Below are positions 41,218 through 50,078 of a stretch of 64,000 nt of DNA, piece after piece. The notes beneath the pieces are model-generated. The model did no database searches. It worked only from the letters and a program-made list of their open reading frames with translations, and was not told where the DNA came from. Both the position numbers and the translations under genes were made by a program. This DNA comes from Haloarcula halobia (lineage in GTDB: Archaea; Halobacteriota; Halobacteria; Halobacteriales; Haloarculaceae): contig NZ_CP119787.1 of NCBI RefSeq assembly GCF_029338255.1, positions 2,480,001 to 2,544,000 on the forward strand, in the 5' to 3' direction. Numbering within the stretch: position 1 is the first letter of the stretch; every line of letters begins with the position of its first letter.

Positions 41218-41235
41218 CCGCGGATAATACCGCGG
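41218..41235 (+). promoter_or_regulatory. palindrome around the TATA-like core of the pil operon promoter
   Basis: CCGCGG (41218-41223) and CCGCGG (41230-41235) flank ATAATA, giving a self-complementary arrangement 52-69 nt before the PilB ATG at 41287. An AT core between two identical self-palindromic GC arms resembles a TATA box framed by operator half-sites. The predicted start of transcription would be about 41255. Confidence 0.5.
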
Positions 41236-41286
41236 GACGGGTCACTGACAGTCGATTTCTCTACGGGTCAGCGAGCATGAAACACA

Positions 41287-43767
41287 ATGGCAATTGACCA
41301 CTCCGAGGACCGAGCGACCGACCAGCCACAGGCCGGACCGGCGGACGAGGCCGCGACCGTCGGCGAGTACACCTGGGACGACCTCCGTCGGGAGGTCCAC
41401 AGCGGCGGCCGGTTCGACCGGAGCGAGTACCTCGGGTTCGAACCGAACAAACTCCCACAGCACCTCGATGACGGGGCGAGCGCCGCCAAGTCACTCACCG
41501 AAGTGTTCGAGTCACACATCGACCCGAGCACGACGCCCGTGAGGAAGGACGTCTACTCGTGGGAGCACTTCAAACAGGAGTATTACTACGAGGACGGGGA
41601 GCGCCCGACGGACGGCGAGGGCAACGTCGTCCCGTTCGACGCGTCCGAGTACCTCGCGTTCGAGCCCGAGCAGACGGAGAACGTCCTCTCGCACGGCGAG
41701 GACCTCGCGGCCGAACTGGACGCCGTCGTCGACCGCAACACCGTCGACGTCAACCCCGACCTCGACGAGGACGCGTTCTTCTCGACACGGGAGGGCTACA
41801 CGACCGTCGTCAACCGCTACGACCTGGAGAAGGCGGTGCCACAGTCCAAGAAGTCCCACTTCAAGGAACTCGAACGCTACTGGGTCAACAAGCCGTTTGC
41901 CTGCGTGGTCATCTTCCACTCCCGGAAGGAAAACGAGAAGAAGTACTACGTCATCGAACCGCACCGCAACCCCATCGAGTCGGACCTCATGTCCTTCCTC
42001 TCGGGCAAGCTCAAGACGGCCATCAAGTACTCCGAGGACGACGTCATCGTCAAGGGGTCGGAGGCCGACCGTGCCGACGTCATCCAGCGCGAGGCCGAGC
42101 AGCTGCTCTCGCGGTACGACCTCTACGACGGGTCCGTCGCGAGTTCCGGCGACGACGGGAGCTTCGTGGGGCAGGTCAAGCGTCTCCTCGGGATGGAGGC
42201 CGAGTCAGAGACGGACGAGGGGCCACTCGAGGGCATCTCCGCGCGGCCGGAACCGGCCATCTTGGAGGACGACCCGAAGACCCTCAACGAGTACCAGGTC
42301 GAGAAGCTGCTGTACATGCTCAAGCGGGACTTCATCGGCTACGCCCGCATCGACGGCATCAAGCACGACATCAACGTCGAGGACATCTCCTGTGACGGGT
42401 ACAACTCGCGTGTGTTCGTCTACCACACCGACTACGAACAGATCATCTCGAACGTCGAACACGGCGAGGGCGAACTCGACGACTTCGTGGTGAAACTCGC
42501 CCAGCGGTCGGGCAAGGGTATCTCGAAGCGCCAGCCCCAGGTCGACGCCACGCTTCCCGACGGGTCACGTGCCCAGCTGACTCTGGGCCGAGAGGTGTCC
42601 GACCACGGGACGAACTACACGATTCGTCAGTTCAAGGACGTCCCCTTCACTCCCATCGACCTCATCAACTGGAACACCTTCTCGCTCGACGAGATGGCGT
42701 TCCTCTGGCTGTGTATCGAGAACAACAAGAGCCTCATCTTCGCCGGGGGTACGGCGTCAGGGAAGACCACCTCGCTGAACGCCGTCTCGCTGTTTATCCC
42801 CTCGAACTCGAAGATCGTCTCTATCGAGGACACCCGCGAAGTCGAGTTGCCCCAGCGTAACTGGGTCGCCTCGGTGACACGGCCCTCGTTCGGCGAGGAC
42901 GACAGAGGCGACGTCGACGAGTTCGACCTGCTGGAGGCCGCGCTCCGGCAGCGGCCCGACTACATCGTCATGGGCGAGATCCGTGGCGAGGAAGGTCGCA
43001 CCCTGTTCCAGGTCATGTCGACCGGGCACACCACCTACACCACCTTCCACGCCGACTCGGTCGGCGAGGTCATCAAGCGCTTCACCACCGAACCGATAAA
43101 CGTCTCGAAGACCCTGTTCACGGCGCTGGACCTGGTCTCCATCCAGACCCAGACGCGGGTCGACGGCAACAAGGTCCGCCGGAACAAGTCCCTGACCGAG
43201 ATCAACGAGTACTCCGCGGAGAACGACGAGATCAACGTCAGGGACGTCTACGAGTGGCGGGCCCAGCGCGACGAGTACGTCCAGATGGGCAACTCCAACA
43301 CCCTGGAGGAGATCAAGTTCGACCGCGGGTGGACCCAGGAGAAACTGGACGAGGAGATATTCAAGCGCAAGGTCGTCCTCGCCTATCTCATCGAACAGGG
43401 GCTCAACACCTACACCCAGGTCGCAGCGACCGTCCAGGCCTTTATCAACGATCCTGACACGATACTGACGCTCATCGCGAACGACCAGTTGAAGAACTCG
43501 CTCGAGGACCTCCGGGAGATGGAGTCGGTCAAGATCGATATCGACCCCGCGAAAGAGGAGATGGTCCCCCGGCCCGAGGCGCCCGCGGAGATGGTCGAGG
43601 AGACCAAGGCCGTCCTCGACGACGCCTCGTCGCTGTTCGACAGCTACCGGAGCCGCGACACCCCCGACATCGTCTCGGCCCTGATGGACGGCGAGATGGA
43701 CCCGGAGTCCGAGACCGAGGACGCCGTCGGGTTCGGCGAGTTCGTCCCGAAGGTCGGGGAGGAGTGA
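41287..43767 (+). CDS. pilB: type IV pilus assembly ATPase, PilB-type (VirB11/GspE superfamily)
   Basis: The 826-aa cytosolic hexameric ATPase drives pilin assembly. The N-terminal 330 residues contain two repeated segments, each with a WDDLRREVHSGGRFDRSEYLGFEP-like pattern (at about 32 and 92). Walker A is GGTASGKTT (487-495, Lys493). The Asp/Walker B region is VMGEIRGEEGR (Glu564). The His box is TGHTTYTTFHADS. An extended C-terminal part (640-826) follows. The gene precedes pilC with 3 nt between stop and ATG, forming a conserved pair. The neighbouring minor pilins show it serves this locus. Confidence 0.93.
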   Translation: MAIDHSEDRATDQPQAGPADEAATVGEYTWDDLRREVHSGGRFDRSEYLGFEPNKLPQHLDDGASAAKSLTEVFESHIDPSTTPVRKDVYSWEHFKQEYYYEDGERPTDGEGNVVPFDASEYLAFEPEQTENVLSHGEDLAAELDAVVDRNTVDVNPDLDEDAFFSTREGYTTVVNRYDLEKAVPQSKKSHFKELERYWVNKPFACVVIFHSRKENEKKYYVIEPHRNPIESDLMSFLSGKLKTAIKYSEDDVIVKGSEADRADVIQREAEQLLSRYDLYDGSVASSGDDGSFVGQVKRLLGMEAESETDEGPLEGISARPEPAILEDDPKTLNEYQVEKLLYMLKRDFIGYARIDGIKHDINVEDISCDGYNSRVFVYHTDYEQIISNVEHGEGELDDFVVKLAQRSGKGISKRQPQVDATLPDGSRAQLTLGREVSDHGTNYTIRQFKDVPFTPIDLINWNTFSLDEMAFLWLCIENNKSLIFAGGTASGKTTSLNAVSLFIPSNSKIVSIEDTREVELPQRNWVASVTRPSFGEDDRGDVDEFDLLEAALRQRPDYIVMGEIRGEEGRTLFQVMSTGHTTYTTFHADSVGEVIKRFTTEPINVSKTLFTALDLVSIQTQTRVDGNKVRRNKSLTEINEYSAENDEINVRDVYEWRAQRDEYVQMGNSNTLEEIKFDRGWTQEKLDEEIFKRKVVLAYLIEQGLNTYTQVAATVQAFINDPDTILTLIANDQLKNSLEDLREMESVKIDIDPAKEEMVPRPEAPAEMVEETKAVLDDASSLFDSYRSRDTPDIVSALMDGEMDPESETEDAVGFGEFVPKVGEE

Positions 43768-43770
43768 CCG

Positions 43771-45813
43771 ATGAGCCTCAAGACGACGGACCGCCAGGAG
43801 CTGGCCAGCGGCGGCGCGCTGGGTGACACCTTCTACCCGGCCTACCAGCGGCTGTTCGACGAGGAGGGCGACTTCGTCCAGGGTGTCGAGGAGAAGCTCG
43901 CCCAGGCCCGGATGGCCGACAACGTCGAGATGTTCCTGGCGCGGGCGCTCGCCGTCGGCGTCATCGCCGGGCTGGCGCTGTGGCTCGTGGGGACGCTACT
44001 GGGCTACCTGGTGGTCAACCTCCTGATTCCGAACCCCTCGGAGTTCACCTTCATCGGTATCCCCGTCTCCGACTCGACGTCGGCGCTCATCGACACGCTG
44101 AAGCTGCCGATTCTGGTCCTCTGTACCGGCCTCGTGTTCGGGTTCATCGGCTTTGCCGTCGGCTTCGGCTCGCTCGTCTCGATTCCGTACTTCCGCGCCG
44201 GGGCCCGGAAACGGGAGATCAACGTCCTCCTCTCGGACTCCATCTCGTTCATGTACGCCCTCTCGGTGGGTGGACTGAACCAGCTCGAGATCCTGCACGC
44301 GATGGGCCAGGCCGACGACACGTACGGCGAGGCCGCAAAGGAGTTCCAGTCTATCGTCCTAGAGACCGAGTACTTCGATACGGACTACCGGACGGCAGTC
44401 AGGAACCAGGCGCTGGAAACGCCCTCGGATCAGCTCTCGCAGTTCCTGACCGACATGCTCTCTATCATCAACTCCGGGGGTGACATGACCTCGTTCCTGG
44501 AAGACCAGAAGGAGAAACACATGCGGACCGCCCGACAGGAACAGGAGAAGATGCTGGAGACGCTGGAGCTGTTCGGCGAGATGTACATGACCCTCTCGCT
44601 GTTCCCGCTGTTGCTCATCATCATCCTCGTCATCATGTCGATGATGGGCAACGCACAGACGATGCTCATCTACGGGACGGTCTACGGCCTGATTCCCCTC
44701 ACCGGCATCGCCTTCCTCGTGCTCGTCTCGACGGTCACCCAGGACTCCGTCGGCGACGGCTACCTGCGGCCCAACAACCGCGAGGAGGACGTCGTCGTCG
44801 ACGAGGGCATCGGCGTGTTCAACCTCGGCCTCGTCGAGCAGTACACCGGGCGCCACGGTATCTTCGACCGCATCAAGAACCGCGAGGGCACCTACGAACT
44901 CACGCAGATTCTGCTCAAACCCCACCTGTTCTTCCGGGACCACCCCATGCTGGTGCTGGGACTGACCGTGCCGACGTCCATCGTCGCGCTGGCAGTCACC
45001 GTCGTGCTCGGCTGGGCGCCGCTGTCGGTCGACGGGATGCTCGCGAACCCCGTGCTCGGCACGTTCGCGTGGGTGTACGTCCCGCTGTACATCAACTTCC
45101 TCCCGCTGGCGGTCTTCTACGAGTGGAACCAGCGCTCGCGGAAGGCCATCGTCGGCAACCTCTCGGAGAACCTCCGGAAGCTGGCCTCCGCCAACGACAC
45201 CGGGATGACCCTGCTGGAGTCGATCAAGGTAGTCTCGGAGACGTCGGCCGGGAAGCTCTCCGACGAGTTCGAGACGATGCACGCGAAGGTCAACTACGGC
45301 ACCAGCCTCAAGAACGCCCTCCGGGAGTTCAACAACAAGTACCACGTGCCACGCCTGGCGCGGACGGTCAAGCTCATCGCGGAGGCCCAGGAGGCCTCCA
45401 GCCAGATTCAGGACGTGCTCTCGACGGCCGCACAGGCCGCCGAGAACCAGGACGACATAGAGCGCGACCGCAAGTCCCGAACCCGCATGCAGACGGTCAT
45501 CATCATCATGACCTACCTGACGCTGTTGGGCGTGATGGCGCTGCTGAAGACGCAGTTCCTCGACGTCATGGCCGGCCTCTCCGCCCAGGCCTCGAACGCC
45601 GGCGGCTCGGGCGCGGTCGGCGGTGGCGGTGGCTTCGGGGGCAACGTCGACACGAACATGCTGTCGATGCTGTTCTTCCACGCGGTGACCCTGCAGGCCA
45701 TCCTGTCGTCGTTCATCGCGGGCTACATCCGCGAGGTCAAGCTCATCGCGGGCGTGAAGTTCGTCGTCATCCTCTCGACTATCGCCCTCGCCGTCTGGAT
45801 ACTGGTCGGGTGA
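43771..45813 (+). CDS. pilC: type IV pilus membrane platform protein, PilC-type
   Basis: The 680-aa protein has two T2SF/GspF domains. The first has GGLNQLEILHAMGQADDTYGE after about residue 165; the second has ASANDTGMTLLESIKVVSETS near 470. Membrane helices flank each domain. A glycine-rich loop (GGSGAVGGGGGFGG) sits between the last two helices, possibly flexible. PilC organises pilin extraction with PilB. Distinct from FlaJ in length and in the doubled domain. Immediately downstream of pilB. Confidence 0.93.
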   Translation: MSLKTTDRQELASGGALGDTFYPAYQRLFDEEGDFVQGVEEKLAQARMADNVEMFLARALAVGVIAGLALWLVGTLLGYLVVNLLIPNPSEFTFIGIPVSDSTSALIDTLKLPILVLCTGLVFGFIGFAVGFGSLVSIPYFRAGARKREINVLLSDSISFMYALSVGGLNQLEILHAMGQADDTYGEAAKEFQSIVLETEYFDTDYRTAVRNQALETPSDQLSQFLTDMLSIINSGGDMTSFLEDQKEKHMRTARQEQEKMLETLELFGEMYMTLSLFPLLLIIILVIMSMMGNAQTMLIYGTVYGLIPLTGIAFLVLVSTVTQDSVGDGYLRPNNREEDVVVDEGIGVFNLGLVEQYTGRHGIFDRIKNREGTYELTQILLKPHLFFRDHPMLVLGLTVPTSIVALAVTVVLGWAPLSVDGMLANPVLGTFAWVYVPLYINFLPLAVFYEWNQRSRKAIVGNLSENLRKLASANDTGMTLLESIKVVSETSAGKLSDEFETMHAKVNYGTSLKNALREFNNKYHVPRLARTVKLIAEAQEASSQIQDVLSTAAQAAENQDDIERDRKSRTRMQTVIIIMTYLTLLGVMALLKTQFLDVMAGLSAQASNAGGSGAVGGGGGFGGNVDTNMLSMLFFHAVTLQAILSSFIAGYIREVKLIAGVKFVVILSTIALAVWILVG

Positions 45814-45918
45814 CCGGCCCGGACCGTTCCCACGACGTCTCGCGGCGTCGGTGAAGCCCCCGGAGCGCGTATCGATATCGAGAGCGCGGCCAGGCCCTCG
45901 CGCTCGGGAGTACGACAG

Positions 45919-46053
45919 ATGACAGACGACGACGGACTCGCCCACCAGATTCGCGAGTCCCTGGGCGACCGACCGGGACTGACCGCTGAAGACGCCGTCG
46001 AGACGTGGCTCGACCGCTGTCTCGCGTTCGCCGAGTCGCTGCCCGAAAAGTGA
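45919..46053 (+). CDS. 44-aa soluble protein after pilC
   Basis: From ATG at 45919 to TGA at 46053 the frame reads MTDDDGLAHQIRESLGD, then LTAEDAVETWLDRCLAF, ending SLPEK. It is an acidic, all-helical protein with good haloarchaeal composition and no membrane segment. Its one cysteine is not part of a motif. It lies 105 nt after pilC. Function unknown. Confidence 0.55.
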   Translation: MTDDDGLAHQIRESLGDRPGLTAEDAVETWLDRCLAFAESLPEK

Positions 46054-46132
46054 GTGGGGCCGACTCCAGGCCGGGTCGGCGGAGCCGGCACGACGTGGCG
46101 GTTTTATTCGACCGGCCGCTCAAACGTCGCCC

Positions 46133-46339
46133 GTGTCCCCCGAGCGAACCTGTCCCGACTGCGCGGAACCGCTCGAGAAGATGGAGCTCCAGGGAACCGA
46201 TGCGCTGGGCTCGCTCGCCATCGTCGCTCCGGCCTCGGACGACGGCTTCCTCAGCAGCCACCGGGCCGACGAGGTGCTGACGCCCGTGCCGTACGTCTGT
46301 CCCGAGTGTCGACGGACGCTCGTCTACGCAGAGGAGTGA
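46133..46339 (+). CDS. small zinc-ribbon protein
   Basis: GTG-started 68-aa protein with two CxxC knuckles: CPDC (residues 7-10) and CPEC (57-60). Between them is a long spacer (SLAIVAPASDDGFLSSHRAD). Four cysteines suit one zinc. Typical of haloarchaeal rubredoxin-like zinc-finger micro-proteins, which often matter for biofilm or swarming phenotypes, though for this one nothing is known. Confidence 0.75.
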   Translation: MSPERTCPDCAEPLEKMELQGTDALGSLAIVAPASDDGFLSSHRADEVLTPVPYVCPECRRTLVYAEE

Positions 46340-46342
46340 ATG

Positions 46343-46394
46343 GACTCGCCGGGATTGAGCGACCGCGAAGCGGTCGCGATGTTCGGCGAGTCCA
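46343..46394. repeat. nested inverted repeat carrying a copy of the tRNA-Ala 3' end
   Basis: TGGACTCGCCG (46343-46353) is the exact inverse of CGGCGAGTCCA (46384-46394). Between them GCGACCGC (46361-46368) and GCGGTCGC (46372-46379) form a second stem with a GAA loop. The outer arm extended (TGGACTCGCCGGGATT) equals 16 nt of the tRNA gene 3' end at 46426-46441 in direct orientation. Confidence 0.9.
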
Positions 46395-46426
46395 CGACTG
46401 AGGGAGCGAAAGCGACCGAAGAAAGT

Positions 46427-46497
46427 GGACTCGCCGGGATTTGAACCCGGGGCCTCTCCCATGCCAAGGGAGTGATCTACCTCTGATCTACGAGCCC
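46427..46497 (-). tRNA. tRNA-Ala with anticodon GGC
   Basis: Read on the minus strand the 71-nt gene folds as a cloverleaf. The acceptor GGGCTCG pairs with CGAGTCC, with the G3-U70 wobble that identifies alanine tRNAs. The D stem is GATC/GATC. The anticodon stem CTCCC/GGGAG encloses TTGGCAT (anticodon GGC). The T arm is CCGGG-TTCAAAT-CCCGG. The CCA is not encoded. A TATA box lies at 46530-46535. Confidence 0.95.
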
Positions 46498-46529
46498 TCT
46501 CGGCATTCACCTGTATCCGGTGGCCTTTC

Positions 46530-46535
46530 TTAAAG
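46530..46535 (-). promoter_or_regulatory. TATA box of the tRNA-Ala gene
   Basis: CTTTAA on the minus strand lies 33-38 nt before the mature 5' end of the tRNA (46497), leaving a short leader to be trimmed by RNase P. Confidence 0.5.
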
Positions 46536-46581
46536 GCATCGAACCACGGGGGAGGTGTGAGACGGTCCCGTACGACACAAC

Positions 46582-46666
46582 TGATAATTGCGGCACAATG
46601 GCTAAGAGCATCCAGTACGAGCATCGATCAGACGCGGTTACCAGGGTCATATCGGGTCAATTATCA
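46582..46666 (+). promoter_or_regulatory. inverted 9-bp repeats before the pilin operon
   Basis: TGATAATTG (46582-46590) and its inverse CAATTATCA (46658-46666) flank the upstream region of the gene at 46666; the second arm abuts the start codon. The same TTATCA/TGATAA hexamers form a palindrome at the divergent promoter of the gene ending at 51827. A shared operator is an inference. Confidence 0.4.
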
Positions 46667-47286
46667 TGGATGTGAAACGGGGCGGAGATCGCGAGGCACG
46701 TAGCCAGCAGGGACGGGCAGCGACAGAGCGCGGGCAGACGACGCTCGATTTCGCCATCGGCATGAGCCTCTTCCTCGCGGTCCTCATCTTCACCTTCCTG
46801 TTCGTTCCAGGTCTGCTGGCACCGTTTACGGCCGGCGGGCAGGATGAGACGGTATCGACGAATCGGGTTGCCGACTACCTGACGAAAGGGGCGCTCGGGA
46901 CGCCGCGGGACCCGTTCGTCCTCGACACGCAATGTACGATTCTCTTCTTCGATAACCGGACGGCGGCGGACAAGTGCGGCGGCGACTGGAGCAGTGACAC
47001 GCCGGTCGAGGAGACGGTGGGTCTCGACCCGGCGCGGCAGAACCTGAACGTCACCATCCGGGGGACGGCACCGAACAGCGGCGACGAGGAGGTCCTGTGC
47101 TGGGACGAGGACGATAACGTGCTCGTCGGCATCTCGCACGGGACGTGTGGCACCAACCCCGGCGACCCCGACGTCCCGTTCACCAGAGGCGACACGCCCC
47201 CGGACACGAACGACGCGACGGTGACCGCCCTCCGCGTCGCCTCGCTGAAAGGGACGGACGTCACCGTCTACGTGGAGATGTGGTAG
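46666..47286 (+). CDS. pilin-like protein 1 (DUF7287-like)
   Basis: The 206-aa protein has a basic N-terminus, then GQTTLDFAIGMSLFLAVLIF, the hydrophobic helix of a class III (type IV pilin) signal with the G-Q processing site. The rest is a secreted beta-rich domain with three cysteines near TCNIL-like positions (TQCTILFF, DKCGGDW, GTCGTNP) and several sequons. It starts the five-gene pilin array; the next gene starts 2 nt after its stop. Confidence 0.8.
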   Translation: MDVKRGGDREARSQQGRAATERGQTTLDFAIGMSLFLAVLIFTFLFVPGLLAPFTAGGQDETVSTNRVADYLTKGALGTPRDPFVLDTQCTILFFDNRTAADKCGGDWSSDTPVEETVGLDPARQNLNVTIRGTAPNSGDEEVLCWDEDDNVLVGISHGTCGTNPGDPDVPFTRGDTPPDTNDATVTALRVASLKGTDVTVYVEMW

Positions 47287-47287
47287 G

Positions 47288-47875
47288 ATGCGGGGCCAGG
47301 CACACACGCTGGAGGCCACCGTCGCGAGCCTGTTGCTGCTCGCGAGTCTCGTCTTCGCGCTCCAGATGACGGCCGTGACGCCGCTGTCTGCGAGTACGTC
47401 CAGCCAGCACATCGAGAATCAGCAGCAGGCCACTGGCAGTGGCGTCCTCGCGGCGGCGGCCGAGGAAGGGGCGCTCAAGCCCGCGGTGCTCTACTGGAAC
47501 AACTCGAGTCAGCGCTACCACGACACCAACGGCAACCTGGGCTACTACACGAACGGCCCGCCGAACAACACCTTCGGCGACATGCTCAACCGATCGTTCG
47601 ACCAGCGGGGCATCGCGTACAACGTCTACTTCACGTTCCAGAACGCCGGCGGGGAGAGCATCACCCAGCGGTACGTCTACAGCGGGGCCCCCAGCGACAA
47701 CGCGGTGTCGGCGTCCCGCACGGTGACGCTCCTCGACGACGACCACCTGTACAACGCAAACGAGACGCGCAACGCGACGGCGCTGACGAACCCGAACATC
47801 ACCTACCCGATACCGGACACGGGCCGGAACGTGTTCAACACGGTCCGCGTGGAGGTGGTCGCGTGGCGCATCTAG
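47288..47875 (+). CDS. pilin-like protein 2 (DUF7288-like)
   Basis: This 195-aa protein begins MRGQAHTLEATVASLLLLAS, a short basic start and hydrophobic pilin helix. The secreted domain follows with NNSSQRYHD, NTFGDMLNRSF and several N-x-S/T sequons. It ends NTVRVEVVAWRI. Its stop overlaps the next start by 13 nt. Confidence 0.8.
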   Translation: MRGQAHTLEATVASLLLLASLVFALQMTAVTPLSASTSSQHIENQQQATGSGVLAAAAEEGALKPAVLYWNNSSQRYHDTNGNLGYYTNGPPNNTFGDMLNRSFDQRGIAYNVYFTFQNAGGESITQRYVYSGAPSDNAVSASRTVTLLDDDHLYNANETRNATALTNPNITYPIPDTGRNVFNTVRVEVVAWRI

Positions 47876-48897
47876 CCCGCGAGGACCGGGGTCAGATAAT
47901 CCTCATCGCCGCGTTCGCGCTGGCGGTGACGTTCGTCGCGCTGGCGCTCATCGTCAACTCCGCTATCTTCACCGAGAACCTCGCCAGTCGAGGCGAGACG
48001 GGCGGGAGCGACGACGCACTCGACGTGCGTGCGATGGTCGAAGCAAGCGTGGGCGAGGCTATCGCCGGCGCGAACATCCACAACACCACGTCGACGACGA
48101 CGCTGGGCGAGGGGGTAAAGGACGGTATCGGGGAGACGACCGACCAGCTGGAACTGCAACACGTCACCAGCAGCGCGCTGGTGGAGGTGTCGCTGGTCTC
48201 GGGGTCGCCGGTGAACGGGTCGCGAATTGCCCAGAACGAGAGCGGGGGACGGACCTTCGAGGACAACGCCATGTCCGGCGACGCCGAGTGGCAAGTCGTC
48301 ACCCGCGTCGAGCCTCACTCGGACCGGTACAACGGGACGCGTGCCTTCAGGATGAACGTCTCGACGCTCCCGGATTCGGGCGACGCGTTCGTCGTCACGG
48401 CCAACGGGACCGATGGGGAGCCGACCTGGGAGATGCGCCTCTACAGCGACTCCGACGGGGACGTCGACGCCGGTGAGGACGTCACCGTCGAGGTCACCAC
48501 GCCGAGCGGGAGCGAGAGCTGCACCCACGAGACCGAGCACCCCTACGTCCACGTCGACGTGACCGGGGGGGCCGTGGCCGGCGAACCGTGTGACGCGCTC
48601 CGGCGAGGGTTCTACGATGGCGGCGATACATCCGTCTTCGACGGCCGGTTCGCCCACGGCGTCGGGGACGAGCGGTACAACATCACCTTCGAGAACGGCG
48701 GCGAGGTGGTCGGGAACTACTCGCTCGTGACCCGGTCGACGGGTGCCAACCCGACCCCGAACCTCAACACGGCCGTGGGCGCCTCGCCCTACGTCACCGA
48801 CGCGGTCTACAACGTGAGCGTCGAGTTCACCTACGAGACCTCGGAGGTCCGCTACGAGACCAGGATTCGGGTCGCCCCGGGTGAGCCAGATGCGTGA
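47863..48897 (+). CDS. pilin-like protein 3 (DUF7261-like)
   Basis: A GTG start at 47863 gives 344 aa. N-terminal REDRGQIILIAAFALAVTFV is a pilin-type hydrophobic helix, followed by a long secreted domain with nine or more N-glycosylation sequons and two cysteines (SCTHETEH, EPCDALR) likely disulfide-linked. It is the largest member of the array. It overlaps the upstream and downstream genes, so all are translated from one mRNA. Confidence 0.8.
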   Translation: MAHLAREDRGQIILIAAFALAVTFVALALIVNSAIFTENLASRGETGGSDDALDVRAMVEASVGEAIAGANIHNTTSTTTLGEGVKDGIGETTDQLELQHVTSSALVEVSLVSGSPVNGSRIAQNESGGRTFEDNAMSGDAEWQVVTRVEPHSDRYNGTRAFRMNVSTLPDSGDAFVVTANGTDGEPTWEMRLYSDSDGDVDAGEDVTVEVTTPSGSESCTHETEHPYVHVDVTGGAVAGEPCDALRRGFYDGGDTSVFDGRFAHGVGDERYNITFENGGEVVGNYSLVTRSTGANPTPNLNTAVGASPYVTDAVYNVSVEFTYETSEVRYETRIRVAPGEPDA

Positions 48898-49336
48898 GGA
48901 CCGTGCCGTCTCGACGGCGCTTGGCTACGTGTTGACCCTCTCTATCGCGTCGCTGCTCGTGACGGGCCTGCTCGTCGCCGGCAGCGGCTTCGTCGAGGAC
49001 CGCCGCGAGCAGGTGGTCCGTGAGGAACTGACCGTCATCGGCCAGCAGGTCGGGGCCGACCTGGCCCGGGCGGACCGGCTCGTCCTCGCGGCGGACAGCA
49101 GCGGTGGGGACCTGACGGTCCAGCTCAACCGGACCTATCCCGACCGCGTGACGGGGAGCCCCTACCGGGTAGCCATCGACCAGTCGAACGAACGGGTCGT
49201 CCTCAGCGCCTCGAACCCGGAGATTACGGTGACGGTCGGCGTCACCCACGAGACGTCGCTCCGGGACTCCTCGGCCGACGGCGGGAACATCCAGCTGGCC
49301 TACGACAGCGGGGACCTGGTGATCCGCGATGTCTGA
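48890..49336 (+). CDS. pilin-like protein 4 (DUF7266-like)
   Basis: From ATG at 48890 (GTG at 48881 possible) the protein has 148 aa. MREDRAVSTALGYVLTLSIAS is a pilin-like N-terminus of the VSxxxG type seen in archaellins and adhesion pilins. A helix (DRREQVVREELTVIGQQVGAD) and a compact beta domain follow. Its stop overlaps the next start by 8 nt. Confidence 0.8.
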   Translation: MREDRAVSTALGYVLTLSIASLLVTGLLVAGSGFVEDRREQVVREELTVIGQQVGADLARADRLVLAADSSGGDLTVQLNRTYPDRVTGSPYRVAIDQSNERVVLSASNPEITVTVGVTHETSLRDSSADGGNIQLAYDSGDLVIRDV

Positions 49337-50075
49337 GCGTGGGGTCAGCGAAGTGCTGAGCTTCACGCTGGTGTTCGCGCTGGTGGTGACCTCGGTCGCC
49401 ATCGTGTCGGTGAGCGGCCTCGGGAGCCTCCAGGACGCGCGCGACGCGGAGCAACTCGAGAACGCAGAGCGCGCCTTCGACGTGCTGGCCGACAACCTCG
49501 CCGATCTCCACCGACAGGGCGCCCCGAGCAGGGCGACCGAGATCAGCCTCGGCCAGGCGCAGCTGGCGACCGAGGACAACGTCACGATGACCGTCAGAGT
49601 CGAAGACAGCGGCGGGACCACGACGGTCGGGACCTGGGAGATTCGGCCGCTGGTCTACAGCGGCAACCAGGAGCGAGAGCTCGTCTACGAGGCCGGCGCC
49701 ATCTTCCGGACCAACCGCGACAGCGGGTTCGTCGTGCGCGACCCGCCGCTGGTGGTCGACGACGACCGGGTACTGCTCCCGGTTATCGGGCTCAACTCCC
49801 CGCAGGTCCAGAGCCTCGGCGGGTCGACGGTGCTGGTCCGGGCCACCCACCGCGAGGCCGACGTCGCGTTCTCACGGACGGACGGGTCCATCGAGTCGCT
49901 CACCGTCGAGGTAGCGTCCCCGCGGGAGGCCCAGTGGGAGCAGTACTTCGAGTCACACGGGTTCACCTGTACCGGCAGCGCGCCGATATCGTGTGTGTAC
50001 GACCCGCCCCCATCGGACAACTTCGAGCGGGTCTACATCGTCTACCACGACATCGGCGTCGTCATCGACAAGTAG
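49329..50075 (+). CDS. pilin-like protein 5 (DUF7289-like)
   Basis: The 248-aa protein starts MSERGVSEVLSFTLVFALV, a classic haloarchaeal prepilin signal (RGVSEV) with following helix ending SVSGLGSLQDARDAEQL. The secreted part has a cysteine pair near FTCTGSAPISCVY and ends HDIGVVIDK. It closes the array and runs convergently into the gene that ends at 50079. Confidence 0.8.
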   Translation: MSERGVSEVLSFTLVFALVVTSVAIVSVSGLGSLQDARDAEQLENAERAFDVLADNLADLHRQGAPSRATEISLGQAQLATEDNVTMTVRVEDSGGTTTVGTWEIRPLVYSGNQERELVYEAGAIFRTNRDSGFVVRDPPLVVDDDRVLLPVIGLNSPQVQSLGGSTVLVRATHREADVAFSRTDGSIESLTVEVASPREAQWEQYFESHGFTCTGSAPISCVYDPPPSDNFERVYIVYHDIGVVIDK

Positions 50076-50078
50076 GGC

